DNA of 64,000 nt from Anaerolineales bacterium HSG25 (lineage in GTDB: Bacteria > Chloroflexota > Anaerolineae > 4572-78 > J111). How positions within the stretch are numbered: position 1 is the stretch's first letter; each line of letters begins with the position of its first letter. Positions 53,817 to 62,827 of the stretch are shown here, in pieces. The position numbers and the translations under genes are program-made. Where the stretch lies: positions 1-64,000 of the forward strand of contig JAUCGA010000008.1 of NCBI GenBank assembly GCA_030377865.1, written 5' to 3'. The notes beneath the pieces are model-generated. The model saw only the letters and a program-made list of their open reading frames with translations. It had not been told where the DNA came from and made no database searches.

Positions 53817-54072
53817 GCTTCCTTATTTCTTATTTAGGTAGTGTTGACGTGTTGACTGATAAAGCCACAAGGCTAAAAACTCAAGATCGCTAAAAGTGGC
53901 CTAAATAGCTGGCTTTAGCTATCAGCATCGGGATTTATTCCGATGTGTCATCTCGGCTCATTCTACCATAATTAGGAGGGATCAACGAATCTTTAGCGAA
54001 TCGACTAAGGTCGATGTTGCTTGTGCATAAATACAATAAAAAGAGATGTATATCGTTTAACGATTGTACATC

Positions 54073-54629
54073 CCTTAAGTAACTTTCATTTCTAAGTTGT
54101 CACTTTTCCCGGAGTGCAAGAATTCCATTCTTGCTGTCAAAATACAATTTTGACACTCCTGTTTTCCTGATCGTTGCGATTATGTAATCGTAACGGGTAT
54201 TTGGCGGGTATATCTTCCTTCAAGGAGGCTTCGCGCTACCCGCCTATTATGGGTACACTTCTGTTTTTTACAAGTTAGTTCTGAAAACAAAAGTTTGTCG
54301 TTTCATTCATGACCTGACATACTGATGATATTAAAAGCATTTTTTGACAGGATTAACAAAATTAACAGGATTTTTTGCTTGTAATCCTGTCAATCCTGTT
54401 AATCCTGTCAGATATTGTTTTAGCCATGTTGAAATGATAAACCTCTGCTGAAAACTACTTAATGATTAAGTGTAAATTGTAAGGTTAAGTAGTTTTCAGA
54501 ACTAACTTGTAAATTGTCATTCCCGCACGTTTTTAGCGGGAATCCACTGACAACATAGATTCCCGCCCAAAACATGCGGGAATGACATGTTGATAAAAAT
54601 GACAACTTAGAAACAAAAGTTACTTAAGG
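54073..54629. repeat. Multi-layer nested palindromic repeat cluster
   Basis: The outer inverted pair is ccttaagtaactttcatttc (54073) with its counterpart gaaacaaaagttacttaagg (ends 54629), each continued by aagttgtcac-type sequence. Within it lies the pair acaagttagttctgaaaac (54270) and gttttcagaactaacttgt (54486), which encloses a family B element at 54292-54448. On the right arm is an attcccgc.. hairpin (54518-54590). Layering implies successive insertions. Confidence 0.85.
54292..54448 (+). repeat. Palindromic repeat family B, copy 3 (nested)
   Basis: agtttgtcgtttcattcat to ccatgttgaaatgataaac, like 14235-14384; here it stands inside the larger cluster 54073-54629. Confidence 0.85.
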
Positions 54630-54646
54630 ATAGCGGTCTAAAAATA

Positions 54647-57055
54647 TCAGTTCGGAACAACAGGCACGGTAAACCAAAATTCAGAGCCAACCCCTTCCGA
54701 ACTTTTTACCCCAATTTTGCCACCGTGTAGCTCTACCAACTGTTGACAGATTTTTAAACCCAACCCAGTACCACCATATCGGCGGGAGTCTGACATATCC
54801 ACCTGTTGAAACGATTGAAAGATTAGTTCTACCTTATTTGCAGGAATACCAATCCCCGTATCTTTTATAGAAAAATAAACTTTATTATTAACCGTTGATC
54901 GCACATTTTCTTCAAGTGATACCTGAATTGTTATCACACCTTTCTCGGTAAATTTGATGGCATTGCCCACCAAATTTAACAAAACCTGTTTCAAACGGGT
55001 ATGGTCAGCCCAAATAGGACGTAAGCTGTCGGAAATAATCACCTCAATTTTGATAGGTTTTTCTTTAATGTGTAATTTTGTTGAAGCCAATACCTCATCA
55101 ATAAGTTCTTGCACATCTAAGGATTGAGGGGTAAGTTGTACCTGACCAGATTCTATTTGGGAGATGTCCAGAATATCATTGATAAGAGCTAACAGATGCT
55201 CACCACTTTCATGAATCAACTGTATATCTTCTTTTGCCGATTCTGGTAGCTCACCGCTTAGACCAAGAAGTAATAGTTCAGAAAAACCGTTGATGGCATT
55301 TAGAGGTGTTCGTAACTCATGGCTCATTACAGTTATAAACTGTGATTTAGCTCGGTCTACCTCTTGTAACTTAGCAATTGTAGCCTGTCTTTCGGCTAAC
55401 AACCGAGCATTGTCAATGGCGATTGCAGTTTGGTTAGCAATTGAATGTAAAAGTGAAATATCTGCGGGAATGAAACGGTCAATCTGTTCACTTTGAACAT
55501 CTAAAACGCCCAGTACCTGTTCTCCTTTACGAAGCGGTATCGCTAACTCTGAGTTTGTATCCGGTAATAAGGGATTACGGAAAAACTGATTGGATTGGTT
55601 GACATCGTTGATTACACGAAATTTACCTATACTGGCTACCTGCCCCACGATTCCTTGTCCCATCTGCAAGCGATGATCTTCCTTCTTGAGTTTGCGACCG
55701 ACTTCTCCAGATCCCTCAAACATTACAAGCTCATTTGTTTCCGTTTCTATCACATAAAGATGAACATGATAGAAATTAAATTCAGTTTGAATACGATTAA
55801 CCACATATTCTAGTAATTCACTTATATCTAGGATAGCGGTAAGTTGGCGACTAATTGCGGCGCTTGTTTCCAAGGCTTGGGTACGTTTTTGAACCCGCTC
55901 CTCGAGGGTGGCTAACAACTCTTTTAGTTGGGTTGTTCGTTCCTGAACCAACTTCTCTAAATGGTTACGATGTTCGGTTAACTCCTGTTCTGTTTTTTTA
56001 CGCTCTGTAATATCACGAATAATCAGCGTAGCATGGTTATTAACGGGTCGGATTTGTAAATGAAAATGCCGTTTCAGTTGACTATCTTCAACCTCAATTT
56101 TGGCAGACTGAGTTTCATCCAACGTTGTCCAAACTTGGCGAGGGAAAGTTTCTAGATAACAGGTGGGGTCGGTACAATCAGGATGAAAAATACGATGCAA
56201 TTTTTTGCCTTTAATGTCGATTGTTTCTCCTAAATCCCATCGTTCTAAGGTTTGGTTAGCCCGTACAACCCGCAATTGGTCATCAAGCAGGCATACAAAC
56301 TCAGTTAACGAATCGACAGTTGCCTCCCACTCTTTCTTAGCTCGTTCAATTTGTTTCAAAGATGTTAGAGTTTTGACTTCGGCTTGTTTGCGCTCATTAA
56401 TCTCGGTTTGTAACTTTTTATTCGTCTCCGTAAGTTCTTCTGTACGTGCTGAAACCTCTGTCTCAAGATTATGACGTAAAGATTCCAAAGTTATTAGGGT
56501 GTTGTAGGTTCGTAAACCGGTGATGATAGCCGTAAAAAGTTTATCTGCTGTAAGTTCAGTTTTGAGCTTGTAATCATCAATCTCGTACTGTTCGATGACT
56601 GTTCTTTCGGGAGCATACCCGGGTTGTCCGGTACGTAAAATGATACGTGCAAAAGGATTGTTCAACTCTTGTCGAACATATTTTACCAATCCCAGGCCCG
56701 CATCTCTACTCTCCATAACAACATCGAGCAAAATAAAGACTATATCGGGGTGGTTATGTAAAATTTGACGTGCCTCTTCCGCTGAATAAGCATGTAATAG
56801 TTTTAGGGCTTTATTTTGGTAAGTAAAGCCAGTTAGAGCCATTTGGGTGACAACATGGACATCCTCATCATCATCTGCTACGAGAATTTTCCAAGTACCA
56901 GTTATCGTCTCTAACGGTTCATCCTTATCATTTTCTGCTAGGAGAAGCGGATCATCATCAAAAAGCGGGTCATCATCACTAAAAAGCGAGTCGCCATTAT
57001 CAAAAAGAGAGTCACCATCACTAAAGAGATTATCTGTTTGATCTTTATTGCTCAT
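54647..57055 (-). CDS. Receiver-PAS-GAF sensor histidine kinase
   Basis: 802 residues. The acidic N-terminus with repeated SLF units (DSLFDNGDSLFSDDDPLFDD) is followed by a receiver (about 55-185; acid pocket VADDDED, phosphoacceptor Asp in FILLDVVMES, and LRTGQPG), a coiled region, PAS (about 240-355), another coil, GAF (about 405-555), HisKA with the phospho-His in VMSHELRTPLNAI, and HATPase (DTGIGIPANKVELIF, GGTGLGLKICQQLVELHGG). It overlaps the upstream DUF1638 kinase gene by 11 bases, with a ggag site, hence the ATG at 57055. It may take phosphate from that kinase on its own receiver. Confidence 0.9.
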   Translation of the reverse strand: MSNKDQTDNLFSDGDSLFDNGDSLFSDDDPLFDDDPLLLAENDKDEPLETITGTWKILVADDDEDVHVVTQMALTGFTYQNKALKLLHAYSAEEARQILHNHPDIVFILLDVVMESRDAGLGLVKYVRQELNNPFARIILRTGQPGYAPERTVIEQYEIDDYKLKTELTADKLFTAIITGLRTYNTLITLESLRHNLETEVSARTEELTETNKKLQTEINERKQAEVKTLTSLKQIERAKKEWEATVDSLTEFVCLLDDQLRVVRANQTLERWDLGETIDIKGKKLHRIFHPDCTDPTCYLETFPRQVWTTLDETQSAKIEVEDSQLKRHFHLQIRPVNNHATLIIRDITERKKTEQELTEHRNHLEKLVQERTTQLKELLATLEERVQKRTQALETSAAISRQLTAILDISELLEYVVNRIQTEFNFYHVHLYVIETETNELVMFEGSGEVGRKLKKEDHRLQMGQGIVGQVASIGKFRVINDVNQSNQFFRNPLLPDTNSELAIPLRKGEQVLGVLDVQSEQIDRFIPADISLLHSIANQTAIAIDNARLLAERQATIAKLQEVDRAKSQFITVMSHELRTPLNAINGFSELLLLGLSGELPESAKEDIQLIHESGEHLLALINDILDISQIESGQVQLTPQSLDVQELIDEVLASTKLHIKEKPIKIEVIISDSLRPIWADHTRLKQVLLNLVGNAIKFTEKGVITIQVSLEENVRSTVNNKVYFSIKDTGIGIPANKVELIFQSFQQVDMSDSRRYGGTGLGLKICQQLVELHGGKIGVKSSEGVGSEFWFTVPVVPN

Positions 57056-58901
57056 GATGTTCTCCAATATTTAAGGGTAAAACAACCACAAATAGTACTC
57101 CTTTCCCCAACTCGCTTTCGCAATGTATACTACCGCCAAGTTTTTGAGTGACAATGTTATAAACAATATGTAACCCCAATCCCGTACCAATCTGTTTATC
57201 AGAGGTAAAGAATGGGTCGAATATTTTGGGGAGTGTATCTTCTGAAATACCTTTCCCATTATCCTGATAAGTCAATATTAGTTGATCATTATCGGTTTTG
57301 GCGACAATTTTTATCTGTCCTTGAGCCTGATTTTGAAACCCATGAGTCTGAGAATTAACAATTAGGTTGGTTATTATCTGGGCCAACGCGCCGGGGAAAC
57401 TGGTCAATTCGATTATTTCATCACACTCTAACTTAACGTCAATTTTAGTTGGGCCTTCTTGAAGTTTCGGTTTAAGACTAACAAGTATATCTTTTAATGA
57501 GGATTTTAGCTGAAAATTAGATCGGTGTTCCGAGATTTGGTCTACCGAAACACGTTTAAAACTTTTAACTAACTCATCGGTTCGGTATAAATTGCTTAAA
57601 ATTAGTTGACTTGTATCGTATGTTATCTGTAAATATTGCTGTAAATCCTGTCGTCGCATGTTGTTCGTCTTGAATATCTCAACAAACTTTTTTGTTTTTC
57701 CCAACAAGTTCGAGGAGGCGGTAATACTTGTTCCTACTGGTGTATTTATTTCGTGAGCGACTCCAGCAACTAGACCACCAAGAGCGGCCATTTTTTCAGA
57801 TTCAATCAACTGTTGCTGAGTTTCTTGTAAATCTTTTAAGGTCTCGACTAATTGGTTTCTCTGCTCGGTAATTAGCTGATATTGGCGGGCGTTGGCAATT
57901 GCCAAGTCGCATACCCCGGCAATACTCAAGGCTAAGTTTAGATAATATTCCTTATATTCTGGAAACGCTATCTGTTCAACTTCTAAAATGCCTTGTTGTC
58001 CGATTCGTAACCGAAATCCCTGACCCGATTCTGTCCACACATGCTCGTTAGTCAGGCTCGCCAATCGTTTTTGTACCGTCACCTCATCAGCCGGTGGGGA
58101 TGACCATGAGCGTCGGATACGACCTAATCTTTCCTCTCGTAACGGTAAGTATGATAGTTCTCCGGGGGCGCAAAGCATGGTAAACAGTTCGAGCATACCT
58201 TCAATAACCTCCTCCTCTGTTTTCATGCTAGAGAAGCTACTCATCAAATCAAAGGTCATGGTATGCTCAGATAACTGACGATTTTTATCAGATAACGTTG
58301 TTTCGGTCTTTTTCTGTTCTTGGGTTAAGCGCCACTGTAAGACGATTTCTGTTAATGTCAGTTTTAAGTAATCTAAACCAATGGGGATAATTTCGTAAGG
58401 TAGCGCGACAAATTCGGAAAATTCTTGGATACGTTGAAAGCTCTTTTCATCAACACCGGTGTCCAACAACAACAACCGACTAGCAGACTCGCGGAAAAAC
58501 TCGCGCCCTAACTCACGGTCAAATTGCCACTCATCTAGTTGACGTTTCCAACGAGCCAACCAACCGGGCGTTATGAGATAAGCCCCACTCCTAATATAGC
58601 TATCAATTATGGCCCTGCTGGCAAACAGATGGAAACATTGCTGTATCTTGTGAATATGATAATGTTCTAACTCTGCGGGGGCATCTGTTAGCTGAATGAT
58701 ACAACGACTGCCAAATATATTAACTTGACCGAGATTATCCTGCCTAGAGTTAGCCAACTCTAGCGTGTCCCACGTGGTTGGCGGACGACCACATTTGGCC
58801 GGAAAAGTGGAGACAACCACATCATCCCATCCTTCGGACTTGATAATCGCTTCTATTTCTCTTTTGAAAAATCCACACATCTGAATACAGAGTTTAGTCA
58901 T
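57045..58901 (-). CDS. Histidine kinase with N-terminal DUF1638 sensor domain
   Basis: 618 residues. Residues 1-190 match the DUF1638 pattern: CGFFKREIEAIIKSEGWDDV, SRCIIQLTDAPAEL, and GAYLITPGWLARWKRQLDEW then LLLLDTGVDE. Stand-alone DUF1638 proteins are found with corrinoid methyltransferases. A weakly conserved GAF-like region follows, then the phosphorylated His in GLVAGVAHEINTPVGT and HATPase motifs (NLIVNSQTHGF, YQDNGKGISEDTLPKIFDPF, GTGLGLHIVYNIV). No membrane segment, so cytosolic. It lies in an operon with the corrinoid protein and methyltransferase, and I infer that it senses the methylation or redox state of the corrinoid. Confidence 0.85.
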   Translation of the reverse strand: MTKLCIQMCGFFKREIEAIIKSEGWDDVVVSTFPAKCGRPPTTWDTLELANSRQDNLGQVNIFGSRCIIQLTDAPAELEHYHIHKIQQCFHLFASRAIIDSYIRSGAYLITPGWLARWKRQLDEWQFDRELGREFFRESASRLLLLDTGVDEKSFQRIQEFSEFVALPYEIIPIGLDYLKLTLTEIVLQWRLTQEQKKTETTLSDKNRQLSEHTMTFDLMSSFSSMKTEEEVIEGMLELFTMLCAPGELSYLPLREERLGRIRRSWSSPPADEVTVQKRLASLTNEHVWTESGQGFRLRIGQQGILEVEQIAFPEYKEYYLNLALSIAGVCDLAIANARQYQLITEQRNQLVETLKDLQETQQQLIESEKMAALGGLVAGVAHEINTPVGTSITASSNLLGKTKKFVEIFKTNNMRRQDLQQYLQITYDTSQLILSNLYRTDELVKSFKRVSVDQISEHRSNFQLKSSLKDILVSLKPKLQEGPTKIDVKLECDEIIELTSFPGALAQIITNLIVNSQTHGFQNQAQGQIKIVAKTDNDQLILTYQDNGKGISEDTLPKIFDPFFTSDKQIGTGLGLHIVYNIVTQKLGGSIHCESELGKGVLFVVVLPLNIGEHHEQ

Positions 58902-58985
58902 TGTGAGTAAGGGAGTAAGGGAGTAGGGAATAGGGGAGTACGCTTACTCCCTCTACTTCCCCCTACTCTCATTACTTCCACCAAA

Positions 58986-60029
58986 TTAAATCTCTATCGG
59001 ATAACGTCCCCATTTATGTACGGCTTCGGAGATGCCCAACAGTACTTCTTCTGGAACTTGCCACGGGATTTCACCATGATTGTCAGCCATAATATATCCA
59101 CCGCCCGGCCCAGCTTTGGCAATGGCATCTTTGACGATTGTTTCAGTTTGCTCTGGAGTCCAATTACGCATCTCAATACCGTTCAGATTACCCAAAACGG
59201 TTAGTTTGCCTTTACATGCGGCCTTCATCTCAGCTAAATCCTCGTCAACACTGGTACCAACAACCACCGTACCAGTTTGAGCAATATCACCAACAATAGG
59301 CAAACAGCGTCCCGAAGCTACATGGGTAGCCGTCGGGCCGTTAATCCGAGCAATGGTTCGTTTGGCAATTTCAAACCCTGTTTTGAGATACATGTCGCGG
59401 GTGGAGATGGTGACAGAGGAAACTGGGTCAAAGTAACATATCGCCGTCGCTCCAGCCTCTAGTTGAGCATTCGCCCATGCTACGCAGAACTCCTCATTCT
59501 TTTTCATTAGCAAATTAAACAAATCAGGTTGTTCATACATTAACTCAATATATTTATCAAACCCCATCTGCATAACCGGCAACGAGAAGGGAGAGACAGC
59601 TACTCCAATGATGGGCGCATCATCGCCAACCTTTTCCTTCATCATGTTAATCGCTTTTAGGGCCTCGCCCAAACATTTGGATTCCTTAACGTTGGGGGGT
59701 TCAACTGTCTTGATATCTTCGGGCTTACGAATAAACGGTCGCCCCGAATTTGGCGGGCCATTTTCGACATAAATAACCTCTCCTCCCCAAGCTTCAACCT
59801 CAATAGGGGCATAAAAAAGGCCATTAAGGCAATCATGTCGATATTTAGCCCGCATACGAAGTTGCCCTTCAACCACATTTTCTGCTTTGGAAAAATACTC
59901 TTTAATAGATAGACCTAACTCTTTGGCTCCATGCATGGTAACGAGTAAAAATAACGGTACTCTATCCGGCTCTTGGTGGCCTAAGGTTGTCAGAACACGT
60001 TGTAATGATGTCATTGTTGTTTGGGTCAT
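58986..60029 (-). CDS. MtaA/UroD-family corrinoid-dependent methyltransferase-like protein
   Basis: A 347-residue TIM-barrel protein of the uroporphyrinogen decarboxylase superfamily (RVLTTLGHQEPDRVPLFLLV, FDPVSSVTISTRDMYLKTGF, LTVLGNLNGIEMRNWTPEQT). Members such as MtaA and CmuA move methyl groups between methylcobamide and a thiol. The zinc motif is atypical: H236-V-A238 stands in place of HxC, C242 follows shortly after, and near the end the sequence is IMADNHGEIPWQVP where MtaA has a cysteine. It overlaps the corrinoid gene by 4 bases, which supports a methyl-transfer partner role over heme synthesis. Confidence 0.82.
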   Translation of the reverse strand: MTQTTMTSLQRVLTTLGHQEPDRVPLFLLVTMHGAKELGLSIKEYFSKAENVVEGQLRMRAKYRHDCLNGLFYAPIEVEAWGGEVIYVENGPPNSGRPFIRKPEDIKTVEPPNVKESKCLGEALKAINMMKEKVGDDAPIIGVAVSPFSLPVMQMGFDKYIELMYEQPDLFNLLMKKNEEFCVAWANAQLEAGATAICYFDPVSSVTISTRDMYLKTGFEIAKRTIARINGPTATHVASGRCLPIVGDIAQTGTVVVGTSVDEDLAEMKAACKGKLTVLGNLNGIEMRNWTPEQTETIVKDAIAKAGPGGGYIMADNHGEIPWQVPEEVLLGISEAVHKWGRYPIEI

Positions 60030-60649
60030 GATGCACCTGCCATAACTTTATTAATTACCTCAACCGCTTCAGAAGCATTTTTACACATCATATCTGCTCC
60101 TACCTCTTTATATAGGTCAGGATCAAATCGGAAAGGGGCACCACCAACGATAACTTTCATCCCATCATTGAGCTTGGGAATAACTTCCTTAATTCGTAAC
60201 GCCGAAGGAAGCATCAGCGTCGAGATTAACAATACTTTAACTCCCTCCTCATTTGCCCGTTGAGTAAGACCGGCTACGTCGGTTCTACCATAATCTTTCA
60301 CTGTAAAACCACTGGCACGCAAGATAGAATAAACAATTCGTTTGCCCAATACATGATAATCCTCAAGTACCGTAATTGCCATGTTGTGTTGTTCTTTGCG
60401 GCGAGAATCTTTGGGTGGCAAAACTGTGTCAATTAACTTCTCGCATATCCGTCCGCTCATGTAAAGTTGAGATAAGGCGACCCCTCCTTGTTCCCACCCG
60501 TCACCAATACGTTCTAGGGCGGGAACGACAACCTGCTCTACAAACTCCATTGGTGACTTGTCTTTTAATGCTGAAGCTAATATCTCCTCAGCCGCTAACT
60601 GGTCGAGAGCCAAGAGCGCTTGTTCAAATTGTTCTACTCGTTGTGTCAC
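60026..60649 (-). CDS. Corrinoid protein (B12-binding methyltransferase subunit)
   Basis: 207 residues. N-terminal helical cap domain (1-88) and a B12-binding Rossmann domain with the D97-x-H99-x-x-G102 motif (DYHVLGKRIV) carrying the lower-ligand His, then LLISTLMLPSALRIKEVIPK and VIVGGAPFRFD. It matches the MtaC/MtbC-type corrinoid proteins of methyl transfer systems. The GTG at 60649 with aaggag 10 bases upstream is the better start; the upstream ATG in the longer frame has no ribosome site. Confidence 0.9.
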   Translation of the reverse strand: MTQRVEQFEQALLALDQLAAEEILASALKDKSPMEFVEQVVVPALERIGDGWEQGGVALSQLYMSGRICEKLIDTVLPPKDSRRKEQHNMAITVLEDYHVLGKRIVYSILRASGFTVKDYGRTDVAGLTQRANEEGVKVLLISTLMLPSALRIKEVIPKLNDGMKVIVGGAPFRFDPDLYKEVGADMMCKNASEAVEVINKVMAGAS

Positions 60650-60780
60650 TATTGTTCTCCTTAAATTAGTTGAAGCTAAAAAGCTTGGTCGAATAATAAA
60701 ATTGTAGTTCATTCTACCATAATAGGGAGCGATAAACGAATCTTAGCCTATATCTCGCGCTACTTACTAACCTCAGCTTC

Positions 60781-60919
60781 AGTACCCGACATACTGATTA
60801 AATGATTTTTTTGATAGGATTAACAGAATTAACAGGATTTTTTGCCTTTAATCTTGTTAATTCTGTCAGATATTCTTTTGTGTTTAGTTGAGACTAAATA
60901 TCCTTGTCGGGTAACAAGA
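60781..60919. repeat. Palindromic repeat family B, tacccgaca variant, copy 2
   Basis: agtacccgacatactgatta at the left, tccttgtcgggtaacaag at the right, with the inner pair gataggattaacagaatt / aatcttgttaattctgtc. Similar to 38080-38217. A lone end (agtacccgaca) is at 62600. Confidence 0.8.
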
Positions 60920-60987
60920 CCTCAGCTAGAGATTTGTCGGTATAACAAAAAGAGACATACACCTAATCAAAATGGCGTATATCTCTA

Positions 60988-61073
60988 GAGTTGTTCGGGA
61001 ACAAAGGAGTGCAAAAGCTTCTTGCTTTTGCCAGCGTCAAACATGCAAAAGCAAGAAGCTTTTGTACTCCACA
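60988..61073 (+). repeat. Palindromic repeat family D hairpin
   Basis: agttgttcgggaacaaagga followed by arms gtgcaaaagcttcttgcttt and gcaagaagcttttgtactcc. Confidence 0.8.
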
Positions 61074-61076
61074 GAC

Positions 61077-61166
61077 GTAAATATTCAGTGAACTCGCCAG
61101 AAAGAACGTCAGAAGCCCGATTTCTTTGAGAAATCGGGCTTCTAGGGTGGCTTTACTAATTTTTAC
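61077..61166 (+). repeat. Palindromic repeat family A with target-site duplication
   Basis: Complete element flanked directly by ccacagac on both sides (61069-61076 and 61167-61174), an 8-bp duplication. Confidence 0.9.
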
Positions 61167-61248
61167 CCACAGACCTCGATTTTGAGATTGTATAAATTAA
61201 TAACCCTGCAAAACAATTCTTGACTTTTTAAGCGAAAAAATATTCTCG

Positions 61249-61313
61249 CAGAGGCGCGGAGACGCAGAGAAAAACATAAAAACTCTGCGTCTCCGCGTCT
61301 CTGCGAGAATTTT
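61249..61313. repeat. Long inverted repeat (gcagaggcgcggagacgcag)
   Basis: Arms attctcgcagaggcgcgga.. and ..cgcgtctctgcgagaat with a short A-rich centre. Bases 61314-61523 show no gene. Confidence 0.75.
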
Positions 61314-61523
61314 ACTACGGATTGGTATTTTGCACGGAAAATCCTAGAGGGTCCTAAATGTATTCGGGATACTCTTTAACGACTTGCATATTTGTTATAT
61401 CTCCTTTATAGTGAAATTGAATGAAGCATTGGCTTAGTAGTACAGAACAATTGTTTTTTATTGGCAAGTTGTTGTACAAAATTTACGGCGATGGTCATGG
61501 CTTTTTCTTAGGTGTTGAAATTA

Positions 61524-62585
61524 ATGAATAAGCAACTTTCTGAGTTTTCAATTACAATTACAATTTATAGCCGTCTTCGTGAAGGAATTAATGTTAAATT
61601 TTATGTGCGTAATTTGTGTGGCACAACAAAAGATGAAAACCTTGAATATGTCAGAAAAATTCAACAAGAAATTGTTGACGAAATTTATTTTCTAACGGGT
61701 TACGGTATTGATAAAGGCGTTATCCGGTATGATGGTAAGATAGTCAAACAGGATATTTTTTATGGACTTGAACCTCGTTTTGAAAAGATTGATAGAGATG
61801 GCTGGTTTTCACATAAAGTAAAATTTTCCATCGGGAGTTTTTATTACTGCTCTGGTAAAGTATATAGCTTTAGGCGTGGCAATCCTCGATATCCTTCTTT
61901 TTCTTTGCCTTGTATCTTTATTTCCTCACAAAGGGCCAAGGAATTTGATATCAACGGTCTTACCCGCCCTTTTTTCATCTCAAATAGTTTTCGCTATGAC
62001 AGAGAGAATATTGTCATCAAGAACTTTCTTGATCGTTTTGATGAGCATGGGAATTTGAGCTTTGGGAAGTATCGATATTACACCTCGATACAAAAAGGCG
62101 GAATTTTTGAACTTGCAACGTTGTGGTACGGTTGTTATACACCCAAACAAAAACGTCAAGGTAAAGGTATATCAAACCTACAAACGGTTAAGTTAGCCAG
62201 TAAACCATTAGAGCAAGATAAGCCTGTTTTCAAAACGTCAAAACTGGCTGGATTACCATTAGATGGAACTGATTATGTTTACCTCATCAAAATGGGGCGG
62301 CATAATGTTTATAAGATTGGCAAATCCAATAACCCACAAGAAAGATTGAATGGTTTACAAACTGCCAGCCCCTATAGATTGAAACTACTCCATGCCTTCA
62401 AAGCTGATAATGCTTCTGCGGCTGAGGAAGTTTTGCACCAAGCATTGCATCATGTACGGATGGAGGGAGAGTGGTTTAAATTATCTGAAAAGCAACGAAA
62501 TACGGTTCTATCCATATCGACATATCGAGATAAACATTTTATTGTGGATAACAAACAAGTAACGATTGAAATACTGTTGCGATAG
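61524..62585 (+). CDS. GIY-YIG-like (MUG113/T5orf172) C-terminal domain protein
   Basis: 353 residues. The first 230 residues are a beta-rich region with no recognised family (EFSITITIYSRLREGINVKF). Residues about 250-335 form a T5orf172/MUG113 GIY-YIG-type nuclease domain: DYVYLIKMGRHNVYKIGKSN, NPQERLNGLQTASPYRLKLL, AAEEVLHQALHHVRMEGEWF. The family usually lies in phage or defence loci. ATG 61524 is chosen over the in-frame GTG 61512. It is flanked by repeats and has lower GC content than its neighbours, so it may be recently acquired. Confidence 0.7.
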   Translation: MNKQLSEFSITITIYSRLREGINVKFYVRNLCGTTKDENLEYVRKIQQEIVDEIYFLTGYGIDKGVIRYDGKIVKQDIFYGLEPRFEKIDRDGWFSHKVKFSIGSFYYCSGKVYSFRRGNPRYPSFSLPCIFISSQRAKEFDINGLTRPFFISNSFRYDRENIVIKNFLDRFDEHGNLSFGKYRYYTSIQKGGIFELATLWYGCYTPKQKRQGKGISNLQTVKLASKPLEQDKPVFKTSKLAGLPLDGTDYVYLIKMGRHNVYKIGKSNNPQERLNGLQTASPYRLKLLHAFKADNASAAEEVLHQALHHVRMEGEWFKLSEKQRNTVLSISTYRDKHFIVDNKQVTIEILLR

Positions 62586-62620
62586 GGTGCAACTGCCTTA
62601 GTACCCGACAGCCAAACTAC

Positions 62621-62760
62621 AGTTTGAAACCGTCACTTCCACATGTCATGCCCGAATGTCGTTATCGGGCATCCACCTTGTCTGTAGAAAATGGATTCCC
62701 GCCAAAAGCATGCGGGAATGACATGTTAAAAAGTTCTGTTCTCATTCTAATCGCAGTATA
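62621..62760 (+). repeat. Repeat family F, copy 2
   Basis: Copy of 50994-51132, with catgcccgaatg and attcccgc hairpins, ending attctaatcgcagtata. Confidence 0.8.
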
Positions 62761-62827
62761 ACGCAGAGATTCGCAGAGGAAAAGCGGATTTTTTGTTCGT
62801 ATCCCGTTATACAATAGGATTTAAGCT

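Noticed and set aside
53850-53970. Structured leader resembling a cyclic di-GMP riboswitch (ataaagccacaaggctaaaa)
   Set aside because: The core GCACAGGGCAAACC is absent, and the similar strand does not lead into a + strand gene; a covariance-model search would decide.
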